Below, piece after piece: positions 1 through 11,665 of a stretch of 64,000 nt of DNA. Position 1 is the first letter of the stretch; every line of letters begins with the position of its first letter. Below the pieces are notes generated by a model. The model was not told where the DNA came from. It was given only the letters and a program-made list of their open reading frames with translations, and made no database searches. Origin of the DNA: Penicillium oxalicum (taxonomy: Eukaryota; Ascomycota; Eurotiomycetes; Eurotiales; Aspergillaceae); contig NC_064655.1 in the NCBI RefSeq assembly GCF_001723175.1, forward strand, positions 1,302,001 to 1,366,000. The letters are read 5' to 3'. The position numbers and the translations under genes were made by a program.

Positions 1-1631
1 CTCCGTGCACCAGTCGGAAAAAGGAAAAAGGAAAACAAAGAGGCCTGGGGAACGGAACCGTGGACGGCGTTGATTCAGTCTCAGCCCGCCCCAAGAGGCA
101 GTCAATCCAGCTGGGTTCCGGTGGGCAACGACGCGGTATGCACACCAGCTATGTGTAGGTAGGTACAGTAGTAGCAGCCCTGGCTAGTGGCCAGTGGCTA
201 CTGTCTCGTGTATTCTACTAGAAAGCGACAGCAGGCAACTATTCCAGTATGACTATGAGCAAGCTCGAATCTCAAGAGAATATCTTCCTCCGTCGATCAA
301 ACACCCTAAAATTTCATCCGTATACTCACTTCTTGCAGTTCCCCCACTTCCTTGATTTCTTTTTCTCCGGACTTTCAAGGTCTCCATTGAAGATGACCAG
401 TCCACCACTCAAAGGGCTTCACCCGAAGAGGTCGCTGGCACTAGCGTTCCGCTAGTCTCGACCGGCCAGGCCGATCGCAGCCCCGAGCAGCCGTGGAGTG
501 GATCACAAGGAAACCATTGAGGCAATCAGATCCGTTAAAGGGGATGGAACCTTTTTCCCAGAATACTTTAAGCCACACGGTCCACGGGTTTCTCTCTCAG
601 GGGCAATGGGAAACCACTGAACAAGAGAGCTCGATGTTCTGTCTATCTGGAGATAGTACTTGGTACGCTTGGCAGAGCAGTACAAGCACCAAAAGTGACC
701 AGTATAATATAGTTCATGAGTGGTGAGAGCCACATTGACTGCAGTACACTGCAGATAGATTAGATCCAGATGCAGAAAACTGTGAGCCCACAGGTCTGAG
801 AGGAGTAGACAAGTCGGGAATCTCATGCAGCGCCTCAACAAAGTACAGTATCGTAAGAATACCAAAGTGCTGAAGCTGGGTGTAACCACCCAAGAGATCG
901 ACTTCCACCAGTTCCTGTCGCACCGCGAGCCAAGTAAAGCAGAACATGAGGTACCTTTCAAGTCCACAAAATTGCGCTGCAAGATCGGCATACCATGCAG
1001 TAATAGATCATAGACAGCATACAGGACAATGTACTACAGTGAGTTCAGACTGTACTCTCTACAAACTCCCGTGATGCACGACGGGCACAAGTGGACCCCC
1101 CCCCCCCCCCGAAGAAACTAAGGGACCAGCCCGCCTCCCCTCACGTCCATCGCCCTACGCAGCTTTCTCTTCGTTTTACCACTTTCCAACCTCTTGGTCG
1201 AGGTCAGCCATTTTTTTTTCTCTCTTAATCTGGGGGCAAATTGCCACATTCCTGTCTATCATTCATCTTTCTTCTCTTTTCTGTTTCTGCTGTGGTCATT
1301 TAGCCTTCTTTAATACCTCTAATTAGGGAGATCTCTGCCGACGAATCTTTGCATTTATTCTCGATTTGGACCGGTTTGACCACCAACAATCTCCTCCACC
1401 CCTGAACTCGATTCGCACAACGTTCTCAACCACATCAATTGGGAACCTCTCTCACTATCTTTCTCATATTGACAACTATCTCCTTCTCGAAAAACAAAAC
1501 ATTTTCTCAGCAACCTGTTGACTGCATCCAAAAAACAAAACCATCCTGCCTCAATCGCCCCTTTTCATCCTGGATCCATGCTGATCTAATCACTGTCCAT
1601 CCGCCAATCCCGTGCATTCCGCCGCTGGATC
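1..1631. other. Gene-free left edge and protease upstream region
   Basis: No supportable gene. The longest open frame here (503-991, minus) is low-complexity in character and lacks a recognisable domain. The stretch contains a run of 15 C at 1096-1110. From about 1120 to 1620 it becomes strongly pyrimidine-rich, as expected for the core promoter and leader of the downstream protease gene. Confidence 0.6.
1096..1110. repeat. C15 homopolymer
   Basis: Fifteen consecutive C residues, about 520 bp upstream of the aspartic protease start codon. Read directly from the sequence. Confidence 0.9.
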
Positions 1632-3080
1632 ATGCGGTACTCACCCATTCTGCTCATTGCGAGCATCGCACCCAGTGTCCACGCCTTCTATCCATATGAA
1701 ATTAAAGTCAGCCCATCGCTTGAGATCTCCGCCGAGCCCAAGGCGCATCGCCGCTTCTTCCCGTGGAAATTGGTTGATGAAGGCTCCGCCGACGATGCCT
1801 CGCTCGCCCAACCATTCACTCTCGACATCAAAAAGGGTCCCGCTCGTCGCGGCGACACCTATGCGATTGTCAAGTCCAACACACCAACCCTGAAGAACAG
1901 TGCTGCCCTGGATCAGGACGGAGAGGACTTTTCATACTTTGCCGTGGTGGATGTGGGCTCACAGAAGCAAGAGATGTGGATGGCTCTGGACACTGGATCG
2001 CCCAGCAGCTGGGTCTTCAGCTCTCTCTGCACAGACAGTGTGTGTCAGCGTCACCATAAATTCGACAAGTCCGCCTCAAGCTCCTACAGCTCGTCAAACT
2101 CCATCTTCACCATTGGCTACGGCAGTGGGACAGTGCGGGGGTCCCTTGGAACGGACACCTTCAGCCTCGCGGACATGGATGTGACCTTGACATTCGGCAC
2201 GGCCACTTCGGCAAACGACACCTTTGCCAGCTACCCGTTTGACGGAATTCTTGGACTGGGCCGGTCGCGTACCGGTGGCTGGGGGATCTCGTCGTTCATG
2301 GATGTCGTCGCCGAAAAGAAACTGCTTCCGGCCAACATTGTCGGCTTCAGTCTCTCCCGCGCCAAGGACGACAAGAAGGACGGAGAGGTCAATTTTGGAG
2401 GAGTCGATACGACCAGATTTGACGGTAACATATCATACATCGCCACTAATGCGGAGACCTGGACGATCCCGATGGACGACGCCTATGTCAATGGCAAAGC
2501 GTTGGGGCTCACAAATCGAGCCGCGACAATCGACACGGGCACAACCTACATCCTCATCCCTCCTGCCGACGCGGCTGCCCTGTTCGCTCATGTCCCCAAT
2601 TCGTATCGCTCTGGTGAAAACTTCATCATTCCTTGCAACTCGACGGCAACCATCGAGTTTGCCTTTGCGGGCATCAAGTACTCCATCCTCCCTGAAGACT
2701 ACATTGGTGCATCCAGTACCGGGGGTTGCGTGGCGACCATTGTCGGCCACGAGTCCTCCGGGCCAAACGACTGGCTTGTGGGCGACGTGTTCCTCAAAAA
2801 TGTGTACTCCGTCTTTGATTTCGACAACGGCCAGATTGGATTTGGAACTCTCGCTTCCCCCAACTCCACTGGCAACGGTACTGCGGAGATTCCCCCCGTG
2901 TCATCGTCCACTGTCTCCGCCGCTACCACCGCTGCCGACTCTCCCAGCACCCCTTCGACGACTCGAACCGCCGCCACGCCCACGATCGACACCGTGATGC
3001 ACACGGGTGCTGCAACCCGCCTCTCGCAGAGTGTCGGGCTCTCTCTCATTGCGACTCTCACTGGCATGTTCTTCATCTAG
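1632..3080 (+). CDS. GPI-anchored secreted aspartic endopeptidase (pepsin family A1, yapsin/opsB type)
   Basis: Single-exon gene of 482 codons. It is expected to hydrolyse peptide bonds at acidic pH at the cell surface or wall. Residues 1-18 form a signal peptide ending ...SVHA. A basic pro-region with KAHRR and KKGPARR follows. The two catalytic motifs are DTGSPSSW (Asp120) and DTGTTYI (Asp301), with the flap sequence IGYGSGTVRG between them. VGDVFLKNVYSVFDFDNGQIGFG-like residues, typical of the family, close the catalytic part. The last ~75 residues are a Ser/Thr/Pro-rich linker and a hydrophobic tail (LSLIATLTGMFF), the layout of a GPI-anchor signal. The start was chosen because it opens the signal peptide. 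It is convergent with the rhamnosidase gene. The exact subfamily is not certain. Confidence 0.93.
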   Translation: MRYSPILLIASIAPSVHAFYPYEIKVSPSLEISAEPKAHRRFFPWKLVDEGSADDASLAQPFTLDIKKGPARRGDTYAIVKSNTPTLKNSAALDQDGEDFSYFAVVDVGSQKQEMWMALDTGSPSSWVFSSLCTDSVCQRHHKFDKSASSSYSSSNSIFTIGYGSGTVRGSLGTDTFSLADMDVTLTFGTATSANDTFASYPFDGILGLGRSRTGGWGISSFMDVVAEKKLLPANIVGFSLSRAKDDKKDGEVNFGGVDTTRFDGNISYIATNAETWTIPMDDAYVNGKALGLTNRAATIDTGTTYILIPPADAAALFAHVPNSYRSGENFIIPCNSTATIEFAFAGIKYSILPEDYIGASSTGGCVATIVGHESSGPNDWLVGDVFLKNVYSVFDFDNGQIGFGTLASPNSTGNGTAEIPPVSSSTVSAATTAADSPSTPSTTRTAATPTIDTVMHTGAATRLSQSVGLSLIATLTGMFFI

Positions 3081-3925
3081 AAGCTCGAGGCTTCCGCAGA
3101 TCTTTTTCGCTCTCCCTGTGATTCAAACAATTCCTCTTCTTTCTGTGCCTCCCTTTCTTACCAAGAACTGCGCACCGCCGTGCTTCTCAAATCAGCGCCG
3201 ACCCACCACCGACTCCATGATTTCATCCTCAGATCACCTCGCGCCAGCCGCATTTTGCCCTTTCATCGGTTGCATTATTACCAGTGCATATTATTACCCT
3301 TCATGCATTCTTCATCTCTCCCTTTCGATCTTTCATTTCGGCGTTACGCTTTTGGACATGCTGATTGTTATTCCCGGCTTCCATCTACATATCGCCACCG
3401 GACCGGATTTCTTTTCTCTCCTATTATTTTTTTCTTCTCTCCTTCTTTTCTACGTTGAACGATACCCCTCTTCGCACGTACTTTTCGTTTAATCTCTGCA
3501 ACGGGGATGACACATGTCGTCAATATTTTCATTTCTTGCATCCGGGGCTGCTGTCTCTGTCGCACTTATCATGTTTACCCCGCCCCCTTTTTTTCTTCTC
3601 TTCATTTTAATTCTTTTGTCGAGAACTCGACTGCCTGTACACTTAGCAAACGATCTGCATCCTCGTGCTGACGATGAAGTCCATCTGGCTTTTCCTCCAT
3701 TGTGAATCCCTAGTCATTGATATATATACTCGGGAATAAGACAATATTCTTACAGAGACAACCGCCTCCTGAGCACTCAAAGTAATTAGTCTATCGCGAG
3801 GATTCAAAGAAGTTTGGTTCGGGGTCGAGCCTGTAAGCTCCTTTGAGAATCGAACGTGTCCCAGGAACTGATCACGGCCCTGTAAAAGCAGAACAAGCTT
3901 CGATTCTGTGGAGATCGAACGTACA
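3081..3925. other. Convergent intergenic region
   Basis: About 845 bp between the 3' ends of the protease and the rhamnosidase. The protease-proximal half is T/C-rich and open frames there have no domain character. I see no gene; it presumably holds both 3' UTRs. Confidence 0.6.
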
Positions 3926-6605
3926 CTAAGAAGGACTAAACACCAGATTGAGATGGTCCACCCGTCCATGAAACGTCTCCTGACCCCCGGGGAGCAGACT
4001 GACGACTTCAGCCGGATAATCGAGTCGCAGTTCAATCAGAGTCAAATCACCATTTCCAGGGTGCCAATCCACATAAGCCATATTTTCATGCCCCAGAGCA
4101 ATCCTCGTCTCAATCATCGACTCGCTCAATTGCACCCGGGGGCTGAATCTGATCCTGGAGCAACCCGGACCCACCGGACATACACCCGCGATTTCAGTAC
4201 AAAATTCATATATCGGCACGCTGCCCCAAGCATGGCAGTCTGACCGTTGACGCACGTCATCTTCTTCCCACGTCGACAGATTATTCGCCAGCATCCCATG
4301 CCACGGCTTGATCATCGCGTCCCAGAATTTTTCATAGAGCTGTCCGCCTGCTTGGGATAGAGCACGGAAGGCGTAGAATCGCATCATATACGAGCATTTG
4401 GAAAAGCGCGGCTTCGTAAAGCTCTCGGTGAGTAAATGTCTTGCTTGTTCTGGGGATGTTGCCCCGCATAGCACGGCGAAGATCTGACAGTGTTGAGAAT
4501 AGGATTGTTGATCCGCGATATCAGCGGTCGAGTCGGTGAAGAATTCGCCATCGAAGCAGTGGGTGCGAATGGAATCGATGAGTCGCAGGGCCCGGTCCTC
4601 GTATTCGGTGGCGTTTCCCGGCCGGCCGACGTGTCGCACGAGTGCGGCAGCTTTACGAAGCACAAACGCATATAACATGCTAAAGTAGGTGTGGCGATTG
4701 GACGTTCGACCGGAGGTGGGAACACCTTTGTCTGGATGCTCGTCTGTGGCGCCCCATGTCGTCACCCAGTCCACATACTGCCAGATTTCTTCTGGGATGC
4801 CGCTGACAAGACCCAGGGAGTCGATGTGTGATTCGAAGAATTCCAAGACTCCGTCGATGCGGGGCACAAAGCTGCGGGCGAAATGCGAGTCGCCGAAGAA
4901 GAGGAAATGGTCGCAGACTTGGAGGACCCAGTAGAGCGAGAAGCCTGCGATGATCTGCGGTGCGTGAGAAGGAAATCGAGATTGGGTGAGACCACATGGT
5001 GTTACTGAGGATGCGAACGTGGTGATGGCTTGTCGCATCAACCTGTCGTCGCCGGACAACAGGTAGTGGAAGAGTCCCACGGAGCGGGTGTCTCCTGAAT
5101 ATCTATGTTTCCAGGTCGATTCACGTCAGTTGTACCGCTCAGTGCAGTTTGAGAGGAGGAAGAGAAACACGGAGGGGTCCAAGAGGACGTAGTATGGGGA
5201 ATCGGAAATCTCAGAAACCTACTGAAGTTGCTCGTAGAAAGGACAGTCGGAGTACCCATCAAACATGCAATTCCTCATTGTGCGAATTGAGACCTCCCAA
5301 ATCTTTGAGCTGTGCATTTGGCCCGGTTCTTTCCATGCTGCTTTAACGGCCATTGGATAGTTGGTCTGAGTGGCCTCGAACGAGGTGAGTTGAACAGGTT
5401 GGTCCCCGAGCACCGTGAATGCCATGCGAAGGATGCGGAATGTACGAAACCAAAAGGGCTCGTACGAGCTTCCGGTTTTAGATACATTCAACACAACATC
5501 ATCGTAGGGTCCAATTATATGGCCGTTCTCTGCATCCAGACGGTCTGCTTTGGAACGGAAGAAAGGATACGAGCGAGGCTCATGCTCGTATCCCTCGGAA
5601 TAAGTCACTTTGAGTTTGACTTGGGTAGGCTTCTGTGGAGCGTCGAATGTCCACTTCACAAAGGCCGTGGAGTGACAATCGGCCTGGACCTCGAGAACAT
5701 GAGACGATCCGGCAGGAAGCATGATCGGTTGGCGGCTTTGGAAGAATGCAGTCCAGGCATCGGCGTCAAGCCCGCTACTGTTGCATGACCTGACTTTCTT
5801 GACGATGGCGGGAGTAGATTCTGGCAAAGGAATAGATCGGGGCTGAAGAGCCCAAGGAGCAATGTCCCCATTGCAGGTTCTAATATTGTACTGAAGCGGA
5901 TCCGCCTTCTGGATAGGCTCGGATAAAGTGACACGCTCGCTGATCTGTAACACTCGTCAGCACATCTCGTCCAGCTCGACGCCAGAGGGGCGGCAACGGG
6001 AGTCATCATGTTTCTCACATGAAGAAAAACATCGTCCACAAGTCCCGACGGAAACTGGACGGTATCATCTCGGTACGCTTTCCAACCCTGGCGAGTACTA
6101 ATCTCAATCGTTCTATGCCCGGTCTGCACCTCGCCAACAACAGTCAAACCCGGCAGCGCCGTTCGTTCGAAGCACATTGCGCCCCGCGAACTAGCAAAGT
6201 AGCGCAGCACGATAAAGTGAAGTTCATTTCTTCCGACTTGCAAGTATGGTGCAATGTCGAGAGAATCATAGTACCAGGTCAGAGGGCTGCCTCTGGCCGG
6301 GCCCACCGCGACTCGAGTACCGTTGACGAACAACTTATAGCGCGTGTCCGCAGAGAAATGCAATCTGGCAGACTTTGCCGGTGCGGTCAGGTCGAATTCA
6401 TGCACAAAGTGGACAATTTTTCCGACGGTATTGGAACTCGACGAATCAATCCAATCAGGGATCCAGACCCAGTTTGCTCGAAGAGCCTTGATCGTCTTAT
6501 GATTGCCGTCCTCGGTTTCTTGTTAGCGAGCCGATGACTTCAAGGGCCTATACTCCTGGTGGAAGCTTTTCTTCTCCCTACCTGTTTTTCTTCATCGGTG
6601 ATCAT
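3926..6605 (-). CDS. Alpha-L-rhamnosidase, glycoside hydrolase family 78
   Basis: It should release terminal alpha-L-rhamnose from plant glycosides or pectin side chains. Assembled exons (minus strand): 6605-6582, 6510-6019, 5944-5223, 5102-3926. All phases agree and give 804 aa. Introns are 71, 74 and 120 nt. The first exon codes only MITDEEKQ and is the least certain part. An N-terminal WVWIPDWIDS start and beta-sandwich (RYKLFVNGTRVAVGPARGSP) lead to the catalytic barrel. DCPFYEQLQYSGDTR carries Asp405, Glu410 and Asp417, matching in spacing the Asp-Glu-Asp of characterised GH78 enzymes (Glu as general acid). A later HAWGSVPIYE segment (Glu712) lies where the second catalytic carboxylate is expected. 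There is no signal peptide, so it is probably intracellular. It could act on an imported rhamnoside. Confidence 0.9.
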
Positions 6606-7644
6606 TTTCTGGGTTTACTGCTTCGGTAAAGACTTCTGTTTCTTGTTTGCGGGGGAGTCTGGCGATGTCTGTTGATGTATGATTTAGTCTCGCGGTCTTT
6701 CGGGTGATCTCAACCCGACAACTCTCCCGGCAGCCATCCAAAGGTGCGAGCAAGTCGCCTTGATGTTGAAGAATGATATTCAATGGCTCAGACGGGTAAT
6801 TTACTTGCTGTGGTATTCCATTCACTCTGGGATAGTATCAACTCGCAAGAGAATCAACCTTGGCCATTCATTAGCACACATGCGATGCTCCTTTCTCGCC
6901 GACTCTCTGCCTGTTTTTTCTTTCTTTTTTGGCTTTATTACATGGACGATCAGATAAAAAGAAGGTTACTTTGAAGCTAGATTGACCTTCAGACTTGCAA
7001 GTGCACGTTTATGTACTTCAGGGGGGGCCCGTCCGGCCAAGATAATGATCCAGCGGCAGTCAATTTGTGTAGACGTTTGACGGTATGCATTGGATACCGT
7101 CGGAAGCACTCAGTCCAAGTGATAAATTACTCAAAAACCTGTGATACAGTGCCTGAAAAATTCTATTTTCAGCAGCCTCGGGCATTACGTGAAATAAACT
7201 CGGCAGCCATGAAAATGATTAAGCTCTGATCTTCTTTCCTTGAGCGAGCAGAGCATGGAGGATTTTGGTTGTATAGGACTATCCTCCCACTAGATACATT
7301 GTGAGTGCTCATGGAAAAAAGCCATGACTGGTTTCAACACAATAAAACCTATCAGCGTGATCGTCTGATAGAAAACTAACAATACAACAGACTCGAATGA
7401 GTGCTCCAAGCATCTCTAATCCAAAGAACCGTCCTCCCCACGTTCCGGTTCTCGGGCCTGTTTGTCTGTCGGCAAACGCGCCCGAGAATCTCCGGGACGA
7501 GCCGCTAGCCGAATGAGGCCAGTCTCTCTCTTTCTTTCGAGCACGCGCTCAACATTGACATCGTAGCAGTTTCATTGCTTAGCCAAGACGGATTTTCTAG
7601 GCAAGCTACGATCGAAGCCCGACTCGTGAATAACATCAAGCAAA
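6606..7644. other. Divergent promoter region, rhamnosidase / thioesterase
   Basis: About 1.04 kb between two divergently transcribed genes. It contains only short frames without domain character and must carry both promoters. No specific operator could be identified by eye. Confidence 0.55.
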
Positions 7645-9362
7645 ATGAATCCCAGTAAATTGCCCAGCCTTGCGGGAAGGGGCTTCTTGGCGGCTCGGTC
7701 AAGATCCCTGACGCGCGCTTCGCTGCCGTGCCCTCTTGCACCAGCGACTCTACTCTCTCGCGATACGGCGAGAGATTTTCGCACAACCGCGAATCAGGCG
7801 GTCTCAAGGGAGACGTGGATGCCCATGCGAGTGAAAACGCCATGGATCGAAGCATTAACTCAAAGCCGTGATGCCGCACGCAATGCCGAGGATGGTGCGC
7901 AACCCACATCATCTGTCAAGCCGGACCTCACCCCCAAAAAGATGTCAGATAGCTATTACAGTGCGGTGAGTCTTTTGCGAAATTTGACAAAACTACAGCT
8001 ACGCGAATAAGATCTGACTTTTATGCCTTAGATCTTACCTTTGGCTCAGGATAAATGGCTCCTCGATACTTATCTCAATGCTTCGGGGCATATTCGGTAT
8101 TCAGCAGCCCCATTCCCCCGATTTGAGTGATCAATGCGTAAGTGCTGACATTTTTTATACAGGCTGGGCTCTCTCGTCATGGACCTGGATGCGTTGGCGG
8201 GGATCATTGCCTACCGCCACACCGGTGAAGGAGTGAGCACGGTCACTGCGGCCGTGGATCGAATCACCATCGAACATCCTCTGATGGAAATTTGCGATCT
8301 CGAGCTGAGTGGCCAGGTCACGTATGCCACCGGGCGTTCGAGTATGGAAGTTTCTGTACAAGTCTGCAAAGCACGACCGGAAGGCCAGCCTGCTCAGCCG
8401 GACGATGTCTTGATCACTTGCGCCTTCACAATGGTTTCCTTGGACCCAGCCACGAAGAAGTAAGTTACTCACGGATCTCTATCCTTCCATCTTCCTTTGG
8501 TACTATTTTGTTTCAAAGAAGGGTTCACTTTCTTTTTCCGCTGGCAAACACGCTGACATTGGCATCTAGGCCCGTGCCAGTGGCAGCTCTCACAGTCGAG
8601 ACAGAGGAAGAGATGGCCTTGTTCAAAAAGGGGGAAGAAAACTACCTCGCCAAGAAGGCTCTTCGTAAACGCAGTCTGCTCCAAAAGGCCCCCGATGCAG
8701 AGGAATCTAATTTGATCCATTCCATGTGGGCCAAAGAGATATCATACATCAGTCAGTATCTGATGCTCATCTTGCTACTCGAGAACCCATTGATGCTGAC
8801 AGCGTGCTATGCAGATCCCCAAAATCCGGCCAGCCGCCCTGCCAATCAAATCCCCATGAGTGACACTGTCCTCAAATCCGCCATGATCATGCAACCACAG
8901 GACCGTAATAGGCATAATTTCATGATCTTCGGTGGGTTTCTTCTCAAACAAACCTTTGAGCTGGCTTTCTGCTGTGCGGCGGCATTCTCTCACGCTCGGC
9001 CAAATTTCCTGGCGCTGGATCCCTCTACTTTTGAAAACCCCGTGCCGGTTGGAAGTGTACTGTATCTTCGCGCTACGGTATCCTACACCGAGGCGGAAGA
9101 ACGTGAAGAGGGCCATGGGAAATACACCAGAGTCCAGGTGCGCGTCGATTCCAAAGTACGGGATGTGGAACATGGCACGAAAAAGTCCACTGGCATGTTC
9201 AACTACACCTTCCTTGTGGAAAAGGACATTCACGTCATGCCCAAGACCTACGGCGAGTTTATGCTTTGGACTGATGCTCGGCGCCGGGCGCACAACTCGG
9301 CTGCTATTGTCGCCCACAAGACAAGTGCATTGCGAAGTATTCAGGACAGTGTTACTGAGTAG
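7645..9362 (+). CDS. Mitochondrial acyl-CoA thioesterase, double hotdog (ACOT9-like)
   Basis: Hydrolyses acyl-CoA to free acid and CoA. Exons: 7645-7965, 8032-8096, 8163-8459, 8570-8751, 8815-9362. Phases are consistent and give 470 aa. The N-terminus is rich in Arg, Ser and Ala and lacks acidic residues over the first ~40 positions, as in a mitochondrial presequence. The first hotdog region contains LGSLVMDLDALAGIIAYRHT, with the Asp-Leu-Asp segment typical of this acyl-CoA hydrolase group. The second starts around NRHNFMIFGGFLLKQTFELA, the Asn/Gly-rich element seen in the second hotdog of ACOT9/BACH proteins. The intron after HIR has a slightly unusual donor (GTATTC). It looks like general lipid metabolism rather than part of the neighbouring tailoring cluster. 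Confidence 0.88.
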
Positions 9363-10161
9363 TTGATTATGTTCATACAATACACGAAATGTTTGGTGCC
9401 AAACGAAGCATAAACAAGAGGGAACGCCAAAACCGTTTTATGCCAAATGCCACGTCTGCCAGGATGTACATCGCAGTACCCTTTGGGTCCGAGGATGTGA
9501 TGAACCAAATTGAATCCGCCATGAGCTTCAAATTCATTGCCCTTGGACGAGACCATCACAATCAAGCCACGTCCATCAAGAGAAACACCGCTCAGCAACC
9601 CCCACCGCAAGGAACTTGAAGGTTGACCCGGGTTGTGTCCATGGAAAGCACCAGGCACCTGGGAAATGAATAAGTTGAATCACGTTCTTCCAAAATGTCA
9701 CTCGTCGACTTTCTTCTCGGCCCTGAGATATCCTCAGCTTACACTTGGGCATCAGACCACCACAGGTCGACGTCAACCTCTACCTTACTCACAGAGGTTT
9801 TTTTTATTAGCGCCTGTATAGAGAAATCAGCGAAGTCTTGAAGAAGGTGATGCTTTATACCCAGTAGATCCGTCGCTGTATCACTCAAGAAGCCCAGTCA
9901 AGGGATGGCCATGAACACAAATTTGACGTAGGATGGACTTTCCCCTTCACGTAGAACTGTGTTCACGGCGTAAAGGCGGGTAGAAAAAGCTCTGCTTCTC
10001 GACTTGTATTGGTCTTGATATCTGAGAGATAATCTCTCCGAAAGATCTAGATGAAATCATGAAATTATGACCGAAAAGGGAGGCTAGCTCTTGAAGACGA
10101 ATGACATTGTTGGACCAACAAAGTTGTGATCCCATTATTGTTCGAATGACCTTATACACGC
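9363..10161. other. Convergent intergenic region
   Basis: About 800 bp between the 3' ends of the thioesterase and the O-methyltransferase. No gene, repeat or structured element recognised. Confidence 0.55.
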
Positions 10162-11665
10162 TCAATTTGTACATTCCAATGGCAGTTCACACTCAATCAA
10201 ACTCTGGGAGCCTTTTCCACCAGTCCAAATCTTGTTGATCCTGAGACCAACCCTTGTCTCGATGAGCTGACTCCAAGCTGTAGATGTACGCTCTTGGGCA
10301 GACATAAGGGTCAGCATGACCATGTCGAGCGCTGTGGCTTCCCAGTAGGCAGCTGTCTCTGGTATCACATGCTCATGGATCAATAGCCTGCTATATCCAT
10401 GCTTCATGGCAGCCTTGACTTGCGCAAGAATGCTTTCACATACTCCATCTGGCCAGTTATGCAGACAATTGTGTAAATAGTAAGCTCGGGCGCCTGCCAG
10501 AGGAGTGTGAGTATGTCATTTTCACACTAGAAGAAACCTGGCGGGTGGGTGCTATATGAGCCTTACCAATGATGGGTTGTTTCGTGTGAAAGTCGTACTC
10601 CATGCGGAGAATCGACGATTCTAGATCCTGGATTTGGCCTATGACCACGGGCAGATCTTGGAGAATTAGCTTCCCGGGAGCATCGGGATGAAATTGGCGA
10701 AACATTTCCAAGTCATGGCCCACATTTCCGCCAATGTCGACGAGAAATGGAGCCTCAGGATCTGTGTCAGCGCCTTTGACCAACCTCTCTTGCACTGGGT
10801 AGAAGCTGGGAGCCATCCAAGGTACAAAGCCCATAGCGTAACCACTCATGTGGTCATTGAAGTGTGAACCATAGCCTAGCGATTGTTGCCATGTGAAAGT
10901 ATCCATGTCTGTTCCGTAGGCATACATCATGGCGGTATCCTTTGCGTCGGTGGGGTTCACCCAACCTCGTTTTCTGGAGAATTCGTGGAATCTCATAGGA
11001 CCGGCGCTTGTGCAGGAGAGCCTGAAGGTGTGAGCGACTGAATCTCAAAGCAACTGGGCGGAAAGGCTTTTTGCTTACATGGCGAGATAGCTATTTCCGA
11101 TCGCGGGAATGCTCATTGCCTTCGTGAAGTTGGTCAATCTGTACTCGTCCGGCCCAATTTCGATGAGATAGCCCACGGCACCAAGATGTCGCATCAGCCG
11201 GCCTCGTAGGATGTCAGTGAGCTTGTTCGGCGGGGTGAACGTGGAACATACTCAGAAGCACATGGTCGATCCCCAGCTTCTCTGCCAAGTCGCCCACCTT
11301 TTGGGGCTTGTCACCGTTTTGCGCCATGAGATGCCACAAGCCCGAATCCACGCCGAAGTTCAGGCCAGCCATTGCACCAGTCTGTTCATCAGTTAATGTC
11401 GTCGATTTCTACATGGTGCTGGCGGCAGATCACTTGCATTGGCCCAACAGTGATAGATCATGGTCTCCCGGGGAGTCTCCAGAGCGCGCACCAAAGTGCG
11501 ACACTTGACTAGCAAGTCTTCTCGTCCTGTATTGCTCGCCGTGAAGACCCCGAAATCTTTTGTTATCTCCTCGAGCAGTGTGGATATCGCGTCCATGTCA
11601 TTCGGCTGGGTCGCGACGGAGACATCGATCTGGGGGAGGCCTTGCTCTGTTTTTGGGGCCGGCAT
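10162..11665 (-). CDS. SAM-dependent O-methyltransferase (fungal COMT-like)
   Basis: Transfers a methyl group from S-adenosylmethionine to a hydroxyl of a small, probably aromatic, molecule. Exons (minus): 11665-11438, 11381-11252, 11202-11079, 11021-10567, 10493-10162. The product is 422 aa, usual for this family. An N-terminal helical dimerisation region is followed by the SAM-binding loop VDIGGNVGHDLEMF. The C-terminal signature ARAYYLHNCLHNWPDGVCES contains the presumed catalytic His. LIHEHVIPE follows, as in fungal polyketide and alkaloid O-methyltransferases. The first intron is GC-AG (donor GCAAGT); the GT available one base later breaks the frame. It is divergent from the FAD monooxygenase, which suggests a shared promoter and pathway. 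The substrate is unknown. Confidence 0.92.

Noticed and set aside
503..991. 162-codon minus-strand open frame at the left edge
   Set aside because: Cys/Leu-rich composition without any domain, overlapping other-strand frames and lacking splice or promoter context; looks like chance.
7645..9362. Acyl-CoA thioesterase as a member of the tailoring cluster
   Set aside because: It has the ACOT9-like two-hotdog architecture and a mitochondrial-type N-terminus, and looks like a general metabolism gene at the cluster edge.
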